From contig NZ_JAKNTO010000001.1 of NCBI RefSeq assembly GCF_022440845.1, positions 496,001 to 560,000 of the forward strand: a stretch of 64,000 bases of DNA. Reading direction: 5' to 3'. Position numbers and translations under genes: made by a program. Below, piece by piece: positions 25,334 through 34,054 of the stretch (its first letter is position 1; every line of letters starts with the position of its first letter). Origin of the DNA: Ruminococcus sp. OA3. GTDB lineage: Bacteria; Bacillota; Clostridia; Lachnospirales; Lachnospiraceae. The notes beneath the pieces are model-generated. The model was not told the origin of the DNA. It saw only the letters and a program-made list of their open reading frames with translations, and did no database searches.

Positions 25334-25860
25334 TCAAACCGCGTCGGCTTCCACCCTGGAAACGGTACATGTCCACACTCGTACAGGAACATCTCTTAGA
25401 ATCTCTTCCTGTGTTCCCGAATGGGCGATCTGGCCGTCTTGCATCAACAAAACTTCATTGACAATATACTCCACGTCGGACACAATATGGGTGGACAGCA
25501 GTACCAGTCGCTCCTCCGACAACTCGCTGATGAGATTTTGGAAACGAATCCTTTCATTGGGGTCAAGCCCGGCTGTCGGTTCGTCCAGAATCAAGATACG
25601 GGGATCATTCAGTATCGCCTGTGCGATTCCCGCACTACGCTTCATCCCGCCTGAAAGTTTCTTTATTTTTTTATGCTGTACTTTTAAAAGCCCGACCTGA
25701 CTCAGCAGCTCCTGCACCCATCTCCTGGCTACAGCAGGATAAGGTCCTTTAATCAGGGCAATGTATTGTAAATAATCTGCAAAAAGATCTTCCCCATCAT
25801 ACGTAATCCTGCCCGCTGTCGGCTTCAGTAAGGTATACAACATCCAAATCTTTCCAATAA
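25334..25860 (-). pseudogene. Truncated ABC transporter ATP-binding protein remnant
   Basis: The frame keeps the second half of an ABC ATPase: signature KKLSGGMKRSAGIAQAIL, Walker B ILILDEPTAGLDPNERIRF, the switch histidine in LLSTHIVSDVEYI and LLMQDGQI. The Walker A region is gone. The segment TLLKPTAGRITYDGEDLF runs straight into DYLQYIALIKG, skipping the Q-loop region that should lie between. The C-terminus is also short. The frame opens only through the hairpin of the neighbouring terminator, so no proper start exists. It cannot bind ATP normally and is called a decayed gene. Confidence 0.7.
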
Positions 25861-25863
25861 AAA

Positions 25864-25888
25864 AGGGTACTTCCTGAAGAAGTACCCT
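25864..25888 (-). terminator. Terminator of the LacI-controlled sugar operon
   Basis: AGGGTACTTC and GAAGTACCCT form a perfect 10-bp stem with a 5-base loop, followed by a run of T on the minus strand, 31 bases past the permease stop. Confidence 0.88.
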
Positions 25889-25919
25889 GTGATAAACCCG
25901 CATTTTTGTTCAATCTTAA

Positions 25920-26912
25920 TTAAGCCTGCTGTCTTGCAGCTTCTAAACGGCGGCGTTTTGTTTCCATCTGCTCGCGAATTACATCAAGCAATACTGCCAG
26001 AATAATTACCAGACCAAGCACCATATTCTGTACCGCAGAATCAATAGACAGAAGGGTGAACCCATTCCTCAGAGTTGCAATAATCAGTGCGCCAATCATG
26101 GTACCCAGCATGGTGCCTTTACCGCCCATAAATGAAGCACCGCCGATAACACAGGCTGCGATGGCATCTGTATCATAAGGTTGTATGGCATTGGCTCCAT
26201 TACAAATACCGGAACGCCCAATAGATATGATACCTGCGAGAGCTGCCATGAATCCAGAGAGCGCATAACAGAAAGTCAGTACATTTGCAGAATTAATACC
26301 GGAAAGTCTGGTTGCCTCCATGTTTCCTCCTGCACAGTAAACGGAACGGCCAAGCGCAGTTCTCGTAAGTAAAATATGCAGGATTATATAGATCACTACA
26401 ACTACAAGAAAACTTATCGGAAATCCACTGATAGTATTTGCCCCCAGTGCCTGTACTCCTTTTGGAAAATTTCCAATCATTTGAGATCCTGTTACCAGAA
26501 GGGCAAATCCCCACAGAAAATTTTTCATTCCCAGGGTCGAAACAAAGGGATGCGGCAGATGCAGCCTGGTAAGAAGGGTGCCGTTGATGAATCCAATCAG
26601 CGTACCTGCCAGAAGTCCAACAACGATCATAATAAAAGAATTTGTCATTCCCATTTTTACCAGCATGCCCATGAAACAGGCACAGAAGGTTGCATTTGCA
26701 CCAACCGAAAGATCGATACCCGCGGTAATCAGGCAGAACAGCATCCCCGTGGATAATAGTGCATTAAAGGATGTCTGTTTCAAAATTGACATAAAGTTAC
26801 TGTAGCTCAAAAAATTATTGCTTGCTACTGCCAGGATAACACAGAGAATAATAAATGCTCCAAAGGTACCTGCATAAGACATTAAGCCGCTCGCTTTTTT
26901 TGTTTTGTTCAT
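25920..26912 (-). CDS. Ribose-type ABC transporter permease
   Basis: A 330-residue membrane permease of the RbsC family, with about ten hydrophobic segments. Hallmarks are FCLITAGIDLSVGANATF, HPFVSTLGMKNFLWG and the conserved loop VIGGASFMGGKGTMLG. The C-terminus is positively charged (KRRRLEAARQ), as expected on the cytoplasmic side. GGGAGG lies before the ATG, which overlaps the ATPase stop by four bases. It is the last gene of the operon and presumably forms a homodimer, as no second permease gene is present. Confidence 0.92.
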   Translation of the reverse strand: MNKTKKASGLMSYAGTFGAFIILCVILAVASNNFLSYSNFMSILKQTSFNALLSTGMLFCLITAGIDLSVGANATFCACFMGMLVKMGMTNSFIMIVVGLLAGTLIGFINGTLLTRLHLPHPFVSTLGMKNFLWGFALLVTGSQMIGNFPKGVQALGANTISGFPISFLVVVVIYIILHILLTRTALGRSVYCAGGNMEATRLSGINSANVLTFCYALSGFMAALAGIISIGRSGICNGANAIQPYDTDAIAACVIGGASFMGGKGTMLGTMIGALIIATLRNGFTLLSIDSAVQNMVLGLVIILAVLLDVIREQMETKRRRLEAARQQA

Positions 26913-28411
26913 GATAACTTACCTCCCCAGGCAGCCTTCATCAGACTTTCCTGATTAAAATGATCCGTATCTCTTTCCACCTCTCCCATAACTCTTCCTC
27001 CGCGCATGACGACCACACGGTCACTCATGCCAAGGATTTCCGGAAGCTCGGAGGAAATCATGATCACACATTTTCCTTCCTTTACCAGACTGTTCATCAC
27101 CTTGTATACTTCAATTTTGGCGCCTACGTCAATCCCACGGGTTGGCTCATCAAAGATATAGATATCACAGTCAGCATTAATCCATTTTCCAAGAACGACC
27201 TTCTGCTGATTGCCGCCGGACAGTTGTCCAACCCGCTCATCCGGGGACGGTGTCTTGATACGAAGCGACTCGATATTCTCTGCACATATCTCATCGATTT
27301 TTTTGTCGTCCAGAAACACCCCTTTGCTGAAACCTTTGACGTTTGCCAAAAACACGTTCGTACGGATAGACTCCTGTAATACCAGCCCCTGGCCTTTTCG
27401 ATCTTCCGTGAGGAACGCAATTCCTGCTTTGATCGCATGCCCCGGACTCTTGATATTCACTTCTTTGCCGTGGACAAATATCTTTCCGTCATCCAGTGGA
27501 TCCGCTCCAAATATAGCACGCATGGTCTCCGTCCGGCCAGCTCCTACCAAACCGGCAAATCCAAGAATCTCCCCGCCGTATGCTTTAAAACTGACATCAT
27601 CCAGAATGCCCCCCTCTTTCAGATGCTGAACCTCCAGCATAACTTCACCCTTTTTCCCAAATTCCTTGGGAAACAAATTATCCAGTGTCCGTCCCACCAT
27701 GGCAGCAATCAGCGAATCACTGGTCCAGTCTTTGATATCTCTGGTATCCACATACTGCCCGTCACGGATAACCGTTACACGGTCGCACAGCTCAAACAGT
27801 TCTTCCAGTTTGTGCGATACAAAGACAATGCCAATACCTCTGGCTTTTAAATTACGGCAGGTTTCCATTAACTGTTTCACTTCATTTTCGCCGAGAGAGG
27901 AGGTTGGCTCATCCATAATAATCATTTTTGCATCAATCAGAATTGCCTTCGCAATCTCGATCATCTGCTGTACCCCCATACCAAGTGTGCCTGCGGCCTT
28001 TTCCGGATCTACATCCTGTCCAAGGGACGCCATAACCTCTCTTGTTTTTTTATGCATGGTTTTATAATCCAGCAGCCCTGTAGGACCTTTGATCCATTTG
28101 TTGATAAAAATATTATCTGTAATACTCAGTAATTTCTCAATATTCAGCTCCTGATACACACAGGCAATGCCTGCTGCTGCCGAGTCGTTCGGATTCTTAA
28201 AGCTCTTTAACCGGCCCTCTACATAAATCTCACCTGCATCGGGACAATGTACACCTGTCAAAACCTTAATCAGCGTGGATTTTCCTGCACCGTTTTCTCC
28301 AATCAACCCCAAAATCTCTCCAGGTTTAACAGCCAACTGCATCTTATCGAGCGCTACGACACCTGGAAATGTCTTTCGGCAATTCTTCAATTCTACTACA
28401 TATTCACTCAT
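26909..28411 (-). CDS. Sugar-type ABC transporter ATP-binding protein
   Basis: A 500-residue tandem ATPase of the RbsA/MglA type. Domain 1 has GENGAGKST, LGMGVQQMIEIAKAI and IIMDEPTSSLG. Domain 2 has the degenerate P-loop GLVGAGRTE, LSGGNQQKV and YIFDEPTRGID. I start it at ATG 28411, six bases after AAGGGTGG; an in-frame GTG two codons upstream is possible. It couples to the permease gene by a four-base overlap and to the binding protein at 30757. Confidence 0.92.
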   Translation of the reverse strand: MSEYVVELKNCRKTFPGVVALDKMQLAVKPGEILGLIGENGAGKSTLIKVLTGVHCPDAGEIYVEGRLKSFKNPNDSAAAGIACVYQELNIEKLLSITDNIFINKWIKGPTGLLDYKTMHKKTREVMASLGQDVDPEKAAGTLGMGVQQMIEIAKAILIDAKMIIMDEPTSSLGENEVKQLMETCRNLKARGIGIVFVSHKLEELFELCDRVTVIRDGQYVDTRDIKDWTSDSLIAAMVGRTLDNLFPKEFGKKGEVMLEVQHLKEGGILDDVSFKAYGGEILGFAGLVGAGRTETMRAIFGADPLDDGKIFVHGKEVNIKSPGHAIKAGIAFLTEDRKGQGLVLQESIRTNVFLANVKGFSKGVFLDDKKIDEICAENIESLRIKTPSPDERVGQLSGGNQQKVVLGKWINADCDIYIFDEPTRGIDVGAKIEVYKVMNSLVKEGKCVIMISSELPEILGMSDRVVVMRGGRVMGEVERDTDHFNQESLMKAAWGGKLS

Positions 28412-28511
28412 AGACACCCACCCTTTTCAAAAAAGCATCCTTAACAACAGCATAACGCCAATTAGGATACTTTACACATTTAACACGTTTCTGCCGTATA
28501 TCTTCTGTTTA

Positions 28512-29657
28512 TTACATGCTGATCCAGATATTTCCTTCTTTTTGACTTTTTACACAGGCCTGTACAAATCGAACCCCCTCCACCCCGTCTTCTGCATGTG
28601 GATAGAAATAAGAGGCACGAGAAGCAGCACACTGATTCTTTTTATCCAGCAGATGTCGGCAGAATTCATGATAAATATTGGCAAAAGCTTCGTAAAATCC
28701 TTCAGGGTGCCCTGCCGGTATTCTCGACATTTCACGGCTCTCCTCACATAAGTATTCACGATTTGCGGCATAGATCTGCACCGGTCCCCCTAACATGGAT
28801 ACCCGAAGATGAGTAGGATCTTCATGAGACCACTGGATGGCTCCTTTCTCCCCGTAGATTTTCAGCTCTATGGTGCAATCATGACCAATTGCTACATTGC
28901 TTGTCCAGCACAGCCCATGAACTCCGTTATTAAAATCCATTAAAATGCGTGCAGTCGTTTCCAGGGGTGCATCCTGTGGATAATAACCGAAATCAGACAA
29001 TACCTGTTTTATTTTAAGACCTGTCATCGCATGGATCAGATAATACAAATGGACCCCCATTGCTGCCGTAACATTGGAATTCCCCGACTTCTTTGGATCA
29101 CCAATCCATGCGGTAAAATTATCTTCTTCACTGTTTAATCCCAAGATCATCCAGTCCTGCGGATATTCCGCGACCACATCAATGACACGGCCTATTACAC
29201 CGGTCTCAATCAGCTTCCTGCACTCCCGCATAATCGGATAGTGGGCATATGTATAAGTCACACACACTTCCAGCCCTTTTTTGACTGCCAAAGCCTGCAG
29301 TTCCTCAGCCTGACTTACCTCCAGGGTGAACGGTTTTTCGCACACTACATTGATGCCATGCTCTAAAAAACATTTAGTAATCTCGTAATGGGTCGCATTT
29401 GGCGTCACGACACTGACAAAATCGATACCATCCGTCCTGGCTGCTTCCTTTTCCGCCATTTCCTGATAACTTCCGTAAATCCGCTCCGGCTCAACTCCCC
29501 AAAATACACCGTCTTCCTGATTACATTTTGCATTTCTTGTAAAGCACCCTGCAGACAGAACTGCCAGATTATCCATCGCAGCTCCGCGGCGGTGACTATT
29601 ACCTATATTACCGCCGTTACCTCCGCCAACCATTCCAAAACGCAATTTTTTTTCCAT
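28512..29657 (-). CDS. Gfo/Idh/MocA family oxidoreductase
   Basis: A 381-residue NAD(P)-dependent sugar or inositol-type dehydrogenase. The N-terminal Rossmann fold shows FGMVGGGNGGNIGNSHR, VTPNATHYE and the conserved CEKPFTLEVSQAEEL, whose lysine is catalytic in the family. The C-terminal alpha/beta domain (about 130-360) includes AAMGVHLYYLIHAMTGLK with the His/Tyr-type active-site residues. ATG 29657 follows GAGGTG; a GTG three codons upstream is the other option. It shares an operon with a Zn alcohol dehydrogenase and an importer, so it probably oxidises the imported sugar or polyol. The substrate is unknown. Confidence 0.88.
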   Translation of the reverse strand: MEKKLRFGMVGGGNGGNIGNSHRRGAAMDNLAVLSAGCFTRNAKCNQEDGVFWGVEPERIYGSYQEMAEKEAARTDGIDFVSVVTPNATHYEITKCFLEHGINVVCEKPFTLEVSQAEELQALAVKKGLEVCVTYTYAHYPIMRECRKLIETGVIGRVIDVVAEYPQDWMILGLNSEEDNFTAWIGDPKKSGNSNVTAAMGVHLYYLIHAMTGLKIKQVLSDFGYYPQDAPLETTARILMDFNNGVHGLCWTSNVAIGHDCTIELKIYGEKGAIQWSHEDPTHLRVSMLGGPVQIYAANREYLCEESREMSRIPAGHPEGFYEAFANIYHEFCRHLLDKKNQCAASRASYFYPHAEDGVEGVRFVQACVKSQKEGNIWISM

Positions 29658-29696
29658 ATCTGTCACCTCATTTATTGGCTGTATCTTTTTAGTTTG

Positions 29697-30734
29697 TTAT
29701 TCCTGGGGATACAGAACCACTTTTTGCGCCTGTTTGTTCCGCATCAGCTGCAATCCCTTTTCAATTTCGCTCAGCGAAAGTTCATGTGTTACAATCTGTT
29801 CCAATCCAAGCACTGGATCGTTCAGCAGCTCAATCGCCGGAGGAAAGCTGAATTTTGTGCTTAGACTCGCCATAACTGTAATCTCTTTTCTATTAATATT
29901 TCCGGGCTGTATCGTGGAATGCTGGGTCATATTCTGGCCAAAGATCAGAATCCTGCCGCCACATTTTACGATATCTACTGCATGCTCAAGTACTGTTCCT
30001 GCCCCTACCGCATCAATTACTGCATCCGCAAGAGTTCCCCACTGCTCTTCCAGTTTTTGCATCCAATTTTGTTCTCCGGGATTAAACACATAAGATGCTC
30101 CAAGATTTTCTGCCTCCTGACGGCGAACAGGATCCATCTCACCGACTGCAATGTGACGTATGCCAAACCGTTTCAATACCCGAAGAAAAATCAGTCCGAT
30201 CGCCCCTGCGCCAAATAACACAATCTTTTCATGAGGCATCGGCGCAAGCTTCATAATGCCATTCATGACACACGCAAGCGGTTCAGCCAGTGCGGCTGCC
30301 TTTGCAGGTAATTCTTTTGGAACAAGATGCAGTTGTTTTTCCGGCAGCACACAATATCCGGCAAAGCCTCCATCACGCCACTGTCCCGTATTCTGTGCAT
30401 TTCTGCACAGATTTCCATGACCACTTTTACATTCCGGGCATACCCCGCATTGAATATTTGGTTCAACGACAACCCGGTCACCTGCCTGAACTGTGGAAAC
30501 CGCTTCGCCGACCTCCCGTACATAGGCCACAAACTCATGACCCATAATTGTGCCAGGCCTGCCGTACTGTCCCGGAGGTACATTCAAAATATGCAGATCA
30601 CTTCCACATATACTCACTGCTTCCACCTGCAGCAGCACATCATCCTCTTTTATAATTTCCGGAACCGGAACTTCTTTCAGTGACAACACTCCGTTCCCCT
30701 CAAAGACTGCCGCCTTCATTATTTTACGATCCAT
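29697..30734 (-). CDS. Zinc-dependent alcohol/polyol dehydrogenase (MDR family)
   Basis: A 345-residue medium-chain dehydrogenase. The catalytic zinc ligands are visible in ICGSDLH (Cys) and MGHEFVAYV (His-Glu). The structural zinc lobe is CGVCPECKSGHGNLC. The NAD fold is LFGAGAIGLIFLRVLKRFG. GGAG lies six bases before the ATG. The family includes sorbitol, threonine and galactitol-1-phosphate dehydrogenases. In this operon it most likely interconverts a polyol and a keto sugar together with the neighbouring Gfo/Idh/MocA enzyme. The exact substrate is not visible. Confidence 0.9.
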   Translation of the reverse strand: MDRKIMKAAVFEGNGVLSLKEVPVPEIIKEDDVLLQVEAVSICGSDLHILNVPPGQYGRPGTIMGHEFVAYVREVGEAVSTVQAGDRVVVEPNIQCGVCPECKSGHGNLCRNAQNTGQWRDGGFAGYCVLPEKQLHLVPKELPAKAAALAEPLACVMNGIMKLAPMPHEKIVLFGAGAIGLIFLRVLKRFGIRHIAVGEMDPVRRQEAENLGASYVFNPGEQNWMQKLEEQWGTLADAVIDAVGAGTVLEHAVDIVKCGGRILIFGQNMTQHSTIQPGNINRKEITVMASLSTKFSFPPAIELLNDPVLGLEQIVTHELSLSEIEKGLQLMRNKQAQKVVLYPQE

Positions 30735-30756
30735 AATAAGCTCCTCATTTTATTAA

Positions 30757-31797
30757 TTAATCTAACAGACCCTTCAAATCATCCAGTCTCTCCTGCGCAT
30801 TGGACTTATCGATTACCCAGGAACCCGAATCGATAAACTCATCCAGCTTCTGTCCGCCTAATGCCTGAACTGCTGCCTCAACTGCTTTGTATCCCATTCC
30901 ATAGGCATCCTGCACGACAGACATTGTCTCTTCCCCTGCCAGAATTGCTTCACACGCCGCACGGTCACCGTTGAATCCCAGCCAGATTGTATTTTCATAT
31001 GCCGGGTTATCTTTTGCGGTGCGGGCTGCAGCCATAACCATATCATCATTATTGGCACAGATAATGGCAATCCCTTCAGGATGATTCTGCATGATCGCTT
31101 CCATACTGTTGACAGCTTTATCTGCCACAGCATCTGCATACTGCGTCTCGTCAGCCAAAAATTCTCCGCCTGCAGCCTCAATACCCTTCTGATAACCAGT
31201 CATACGAGCTGTATTTGTAGAATCTCCCTGTACACCGGCAATATCAATCGCCTTAATTTCATCCCAGCCAGCCGCTTTTGCCGCTTCAACAGCCGCTTCC
31301 GCTCCAAGTTGTGCCGCAGCTTCATTTCCTGTTCCGACAAAAGAAAGGACCTCCGGCGCATCAATATCAGTGTCCAGCGCGATGATCGGTAACTTCGTCC
31401 CATTAATCTGAGTGATAACCTGGTCTGACTGCAGCGGTGCAATGACAATTGCGTCATATGCACCGGAGTTCACATCCGTCTCAATCATATTCAGCTGCTC
31501 ATCGTATGCAGTTTCGGAACTTGCTCCTTTTATCTCTACTGTTACACCTGCTTTTTCTGCATATGCCTCACAGCCTGCCTGTACATACTGCCAGTATTCT
31601 GCGGCCGTTGTTTTGAGGATGACACTGATCTTTTTTCCTGAAGCCGCCCCGTCTTTTTCACCTGCCGTCTCTACTTCTGCTGCCACTGCCGACTCCGATG
31701 CTTCTGAAGCTTTCTCATTTGTGGAGCTGGCACATCCAGCCATACACCCTGCCAGCATTGCACCTGTCAGTACTACTGCCAATACCTTCGTTTTCAT
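30757..31797 (-). CDS. Sugar ABC transporter substrate-binding lipoprotein
   Basis: A 346-residue type 1 periplasmic-binding-fold protein. The signal peptide MKTKVLAVVLTGAML has two possible lipobox cysteines, LAGC and MAGC. A low-complexity linker (SSTNEKASEASESAVAAE) leads to the core KKISVILKTTAAEYW, ETDVNSGAYDAIVIAPLQ, IIALDTDIDAPE and AIICANNDDMVM. It is the first gene of the operon and has the LacI operators upstream. AGGAGG precedes the ATG. It delivers the ligand to the permease and ATPase encoded at 25920-28411. Confidence 0.92.
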   Translation of the reverse strand: MKTKVLAVVLTGAMLAGCMAGCASSTNEKASEASESAVAAEVETAGEKDGAASGKKISVILKTTAAEYWQYVQAGCEAYAEKAGVTVEIKGASSETAYDEQLNMIETDVNSGAYDAIVIAPLQSDQVITQINGTKLPIIALDTDIDAPEVLSFVGTGNEAAAQLGAEAAVEAAKAAGWDEIKAIDIAGVQGDSTNTARMTGYQKGIEAAGGEFLADETQYADAVADKAVNSMEAIMQNHPEGIAIICANNDDMVMAAARTAKDNPAYENTIWLGFNGDRAACEAILAGEETMSVVQDAYGMGYKAVEAAVQALGGQKLDEFIDSGSWVIDKSNAQERLDDLKGLLD

Positions 31798-31883
31798 GTT
31801 GCTACCTCCTGTTATACATTTGTTTTTATTTCTTACTTTGCAGAAGTAAACTCGTCCTTTTCCGCAAAGATAAGATTCGTCAT

Positions 31884-31897
31884 TGGGAACGTTCCCA
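31884..31897. promoter_or_regulatory. LacI-type operator, downstream copy
   Basis: TGGGAACGTTCCCA is a perfect 14-base palindrome with a central CG, as is usual for LacI-family sites. It lies about 35-45 bases inside the leader of the sugar operon and 62 bases from its twin, close to six helical turns. Confidence 0.85.
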
Positions 31898-31936
31898 TTT
31901 TTCTGTAAAAAAATAAAACTTCAGCAACTGTATGTC

Positions 31937-31965
31937 AGTATACCACGGGAACGTTCCCATTTCAA
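31937..31965 (-). promoter_or_regulatory. Promoter of the LacI-controlled sugar operon, with operator in its spacer
   Basis: TTGAAA (31960-31965), a 17-base spacer and TATACT (31937-31942) lie on the minus strand. The spacer contains the perfect palindrome GGGAACGTTCCC (31947-31958), so a bound repressor would exclude RNA polymerase. Confidence 0.85.
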
Positions 31966-31992
31966 GAAAAATTTATAAAAAAATACAACTTT

Positions 31993-33042
31993 TTAAATTT
32001 TGAACAGCTCCTGTTTGTGAATATCCACAATACTTTCCCGATTTACAATATTCAATGTCGTAAAATAAGAGGATCCATTGCCCTTATTATCTGTTGTAAC
32101 ATATTGAAACAGCGTACGCACCGCCTCATAGCCTTCCCGAAAGGGATTCTGAGTGATTACAAATTTGATTGCTCTCTTTTCAAATAATTCCTGCGTATCT
32201 TCAAAAATATCATATCCAATCAGAGTTACATCTTCATTACCACTGTCCAGTACTGCTCTGGCTATAAATGGGTAACTGATCCCTGTACATAAGATGCCCT
32301 CTACCTCTGCATTCTCCTGCAGAAACTTAAGCGCCAGCTGGTAATTGTCGGAACTTCCTTCGTCAGCACAGATAATTTCTTTTACCTGAATTTCCTTTGC
32401 ATTCTCCTGCAGAAACGCTTGAAACCCCCGTTCTCGTTCTGTATATGCGTGGTATTGAGTGCTCTCATGAAAGATAACAACGCGCCCTTTACTGTGAAGA
32501 GCCGTTGCCATCAGTTCCCCTGCTACGCGCCCGGCACGGTAATAATTCTGTCCGATAAGCTGAAAACGTTTTGATGAAGGCAGGTCCGAACTGACCGCGA
32601 CAACCGGAACATTCAATGACTCTAATTCATTAACTACTTTCACTATTTCGGGATGATCAACAGGTTTTAATATGATCCCTTTTATATCCTGCTCTTTTAA
32701 TGATTCCAGAATCTGATATTGCTCCTGGTAATCCCCTTGTTTCATATCAAAGAAACGAAGCCGCACACCTAAATCGTAATATTCTTCCTGAGCCGCAAAC
32801 AAACCTTCTTTTATCTGCTCATCAAATAACTGCCACCGGAATAAAACCGCTATTACAACCGGTGAATTTTGCCTGCGGAGTGCGCTCCCCGCGATATTTT
32901 TCCGGTAACCACATTCACTGGCCACACGCAAAACAAGTTCCCGCGTCTCTGGACTTACTCCTGGCTGGTTCTTCAGTGCCCGGTCGACTGTTGATTTGGA
33001 CACTCCTGATTTTTCAGCAATTGTTGTAATTGTTTCTCTCAT
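31993..33042 (-). CDS. LacI family transcriptional regulator
   Basis: A 349-residue repressor. The N-terminal helix-turn-helix is ITTIAEKSGVSKSTVDRALK followed by the hinge segment SPETRELVLRVASECGY. The sugar-binding type 1 fold (about 60-340) carries VVIAVLFRWQ, GIILKPVDHPE, LIGQNYYRAGRVAGELM and TLIGYDIF. Start ATG 33042 has GGAGAG upstream; the longer frame to 33075 lacks support. Its stop is 196 bases from the sugar operon, and the two CG-centred palindromes in that gap are its most likely sites. The inducer is presumably the sugar imported by that operon. Confidence 0.92.
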   Translation of the reverse strand: MRETITTIAEKSGVSKSTVDRALKNQPGVSPETRELVLRVASECGYRKNIAGSALRRQNSPVVIAVLFRWQLFDEQIKEGLFAAQEEYYDLGVRLRFFDMKQGDYQEQYQILESLKEQDIKGIILKPVDHPEIVKVVNELESLNVPVVAVSSDLPSSKRFQLIGQNYYRAGRVAGELMATALHSKGRVVIFHESTQYHAYTERERGFQAFLQENAKEIQVKEIICADEGSSDNYQLALKFLQENAEVEGILCTGISYPFIARAVLDSGNEDVTLIGYDIFEDTQELFEKRAIKFVITQNPFREGYEAVRTLFQYVTTDNKGNGSSYFTTLNIVNRESIVDIHKQELFKI

Positions 33043-33088
33043 TTTCAATAACTCTCCACTCTTGCTTGTCCACACTTAATTAAATTCG

Positions 33089-33117
33089 ATTATAGCATTT
33101 CACCATTTTTCATGCAA
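33089..33117 (-). promoter_or_regulatory. Promoter of the lacI-type gene
   Basis: TTGCAT (33112-33117), a 17-base spacer and TATAAT (33089-33094) on the minus strand, about 47 bases above the start codon. Confidence 0.65.
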
Positions 33118-33134
33118 TGCAAATTCTATTTAAA

Positions 33135-33161
33135 AAAGGTACTTCTCAAAGAAGTACCTTT
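33135..33161 (-). terminator. Terminator of the glycyl-radical operon
   Basis: AAAGGTACTTC and GAAGTACCTTT form a perfect 11-bp stem with a 5-base loop, followed by TTTTTT on the minus strand. It lies about 100 bases past the stop of the last operon gene; that 100-base stretch holds nothing else I recognise. Confidence 0.88.
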
Positions 33162-33264
33162 CGAGTGAAGACAAAATATATATGGTTGCCAGGGAACTTT
33201 AGGATGCATCTTCAAATAGCCGCCATACAGATGGAATTTTGGTTTTCAATCATGAATTTTACAG

Positions 33265-34041
33265 TTACCAGCAGGTATACCCTCCATCCACCGTAATCGT
33301 CGTACCTGTAGTAAATGAAGACGCATCTGACACCAGATACAGTGCAGCACCCACCAGCTCCTCCGGAACGCCAAAACGGTGCATCGGTGTAAACCGCAGC
33401 CAGTCTTCCAGAATGGGATCTTCGTTGCTGAGCCGTTTCTCAATCAATGCGGTTTTTGTGTAACCGGGATTGATCGCATTGACTCGCACTCCGCGCCCGG
33501 CCCATTCGCAGGCCAGGCTCTTGGTGAGCATGATGGAACCCGCCTTTGAGGTATTGTAATTACACTGGGGCTGGGGATTGTTGGCAATAACGCCTGACAT
33601 GGACGCAATATTTACAATGCTGCCCTTCTGCTGTCTCAGCATCACGTTTCCAACCGCCTTTGAGACCAGGAACTGGCTGGTCAGATTGATATCCATCACC
33701 CACTTAAAATCTTCTTCTGACATTTCTTCCGCCGCTTTGCCACGCCCGCTTCCCGCATTGTTGACTAGTACGTCGATATGTCCATAGGTGTCACACACCG
33801 CGTTTACCATATCCCTGACCTGACCCTCATCGGTAACGTCCGTCTTTACGGCCATACAGGTTACGCCCAGAGCCTGAATCTCCTCTGCCGCTGTCTCCAG
33901 GTTCTGTTCATCGATGCCGGCGATCACAATATCACTTCCGGCTTCCGCCAGGCCTTTTGCAATGGCAAGTCCGATTCCCCGTTCCCCGCCTGTGATAATG
34001 CTCACTTTTCCCGTTAAAGAAAATAAATCCAAAATGCTCAT
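33265..34041 (-). CDS. SDR family NAD(P)-dependent oxidoreductase
   Basis: A 258-residue classical short-chain dehydrogenase/reductase. The cofactor motif TGGERGIG is at residues 17-24, NNAG at 94-97, a catalytic serine near 147 (NIASMSG), and Y162-x-x-x-K166 in YNTSKAG. NPGYTKTALI follows. It resembles gluconate 5-dehydrogenase-like sugar oxidoreductases. AAGGAG precedes the ATG. It is the last gene of the glycyl-radical operon, 13 bases below the transketolase C-terminal half. It probably reduces or oxidises a ketose or sugar acid in that pathway; direction and substrate are not known. Confidence 0.9.
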   Translation of the reverse strand: MSILDLFSLTGKVSIITGGERGIGLAIAKGLAEAGSDIVIAGIDEQNLETAAEEIQALGVTCMAVKTDVTDEGQVRDMVNAVCDTYGHIDVLVNNAGSGRGKAAEEMSEEDFKWVMDINLTSQFLVSKAVGNVMLRQQKGSIVNIASMSGVIANNPQPQCNYNTSKAGSIMLTKSLACEWAGRGVRVNAINPGYTKTALIEKRLSNEDPILEDWLRFTPMHRFGVPEELVGAALYLVSDASSFTTGTTITVDGGYTCW

Positions 34042-34054
34042 ACGGTTTTCTCCT

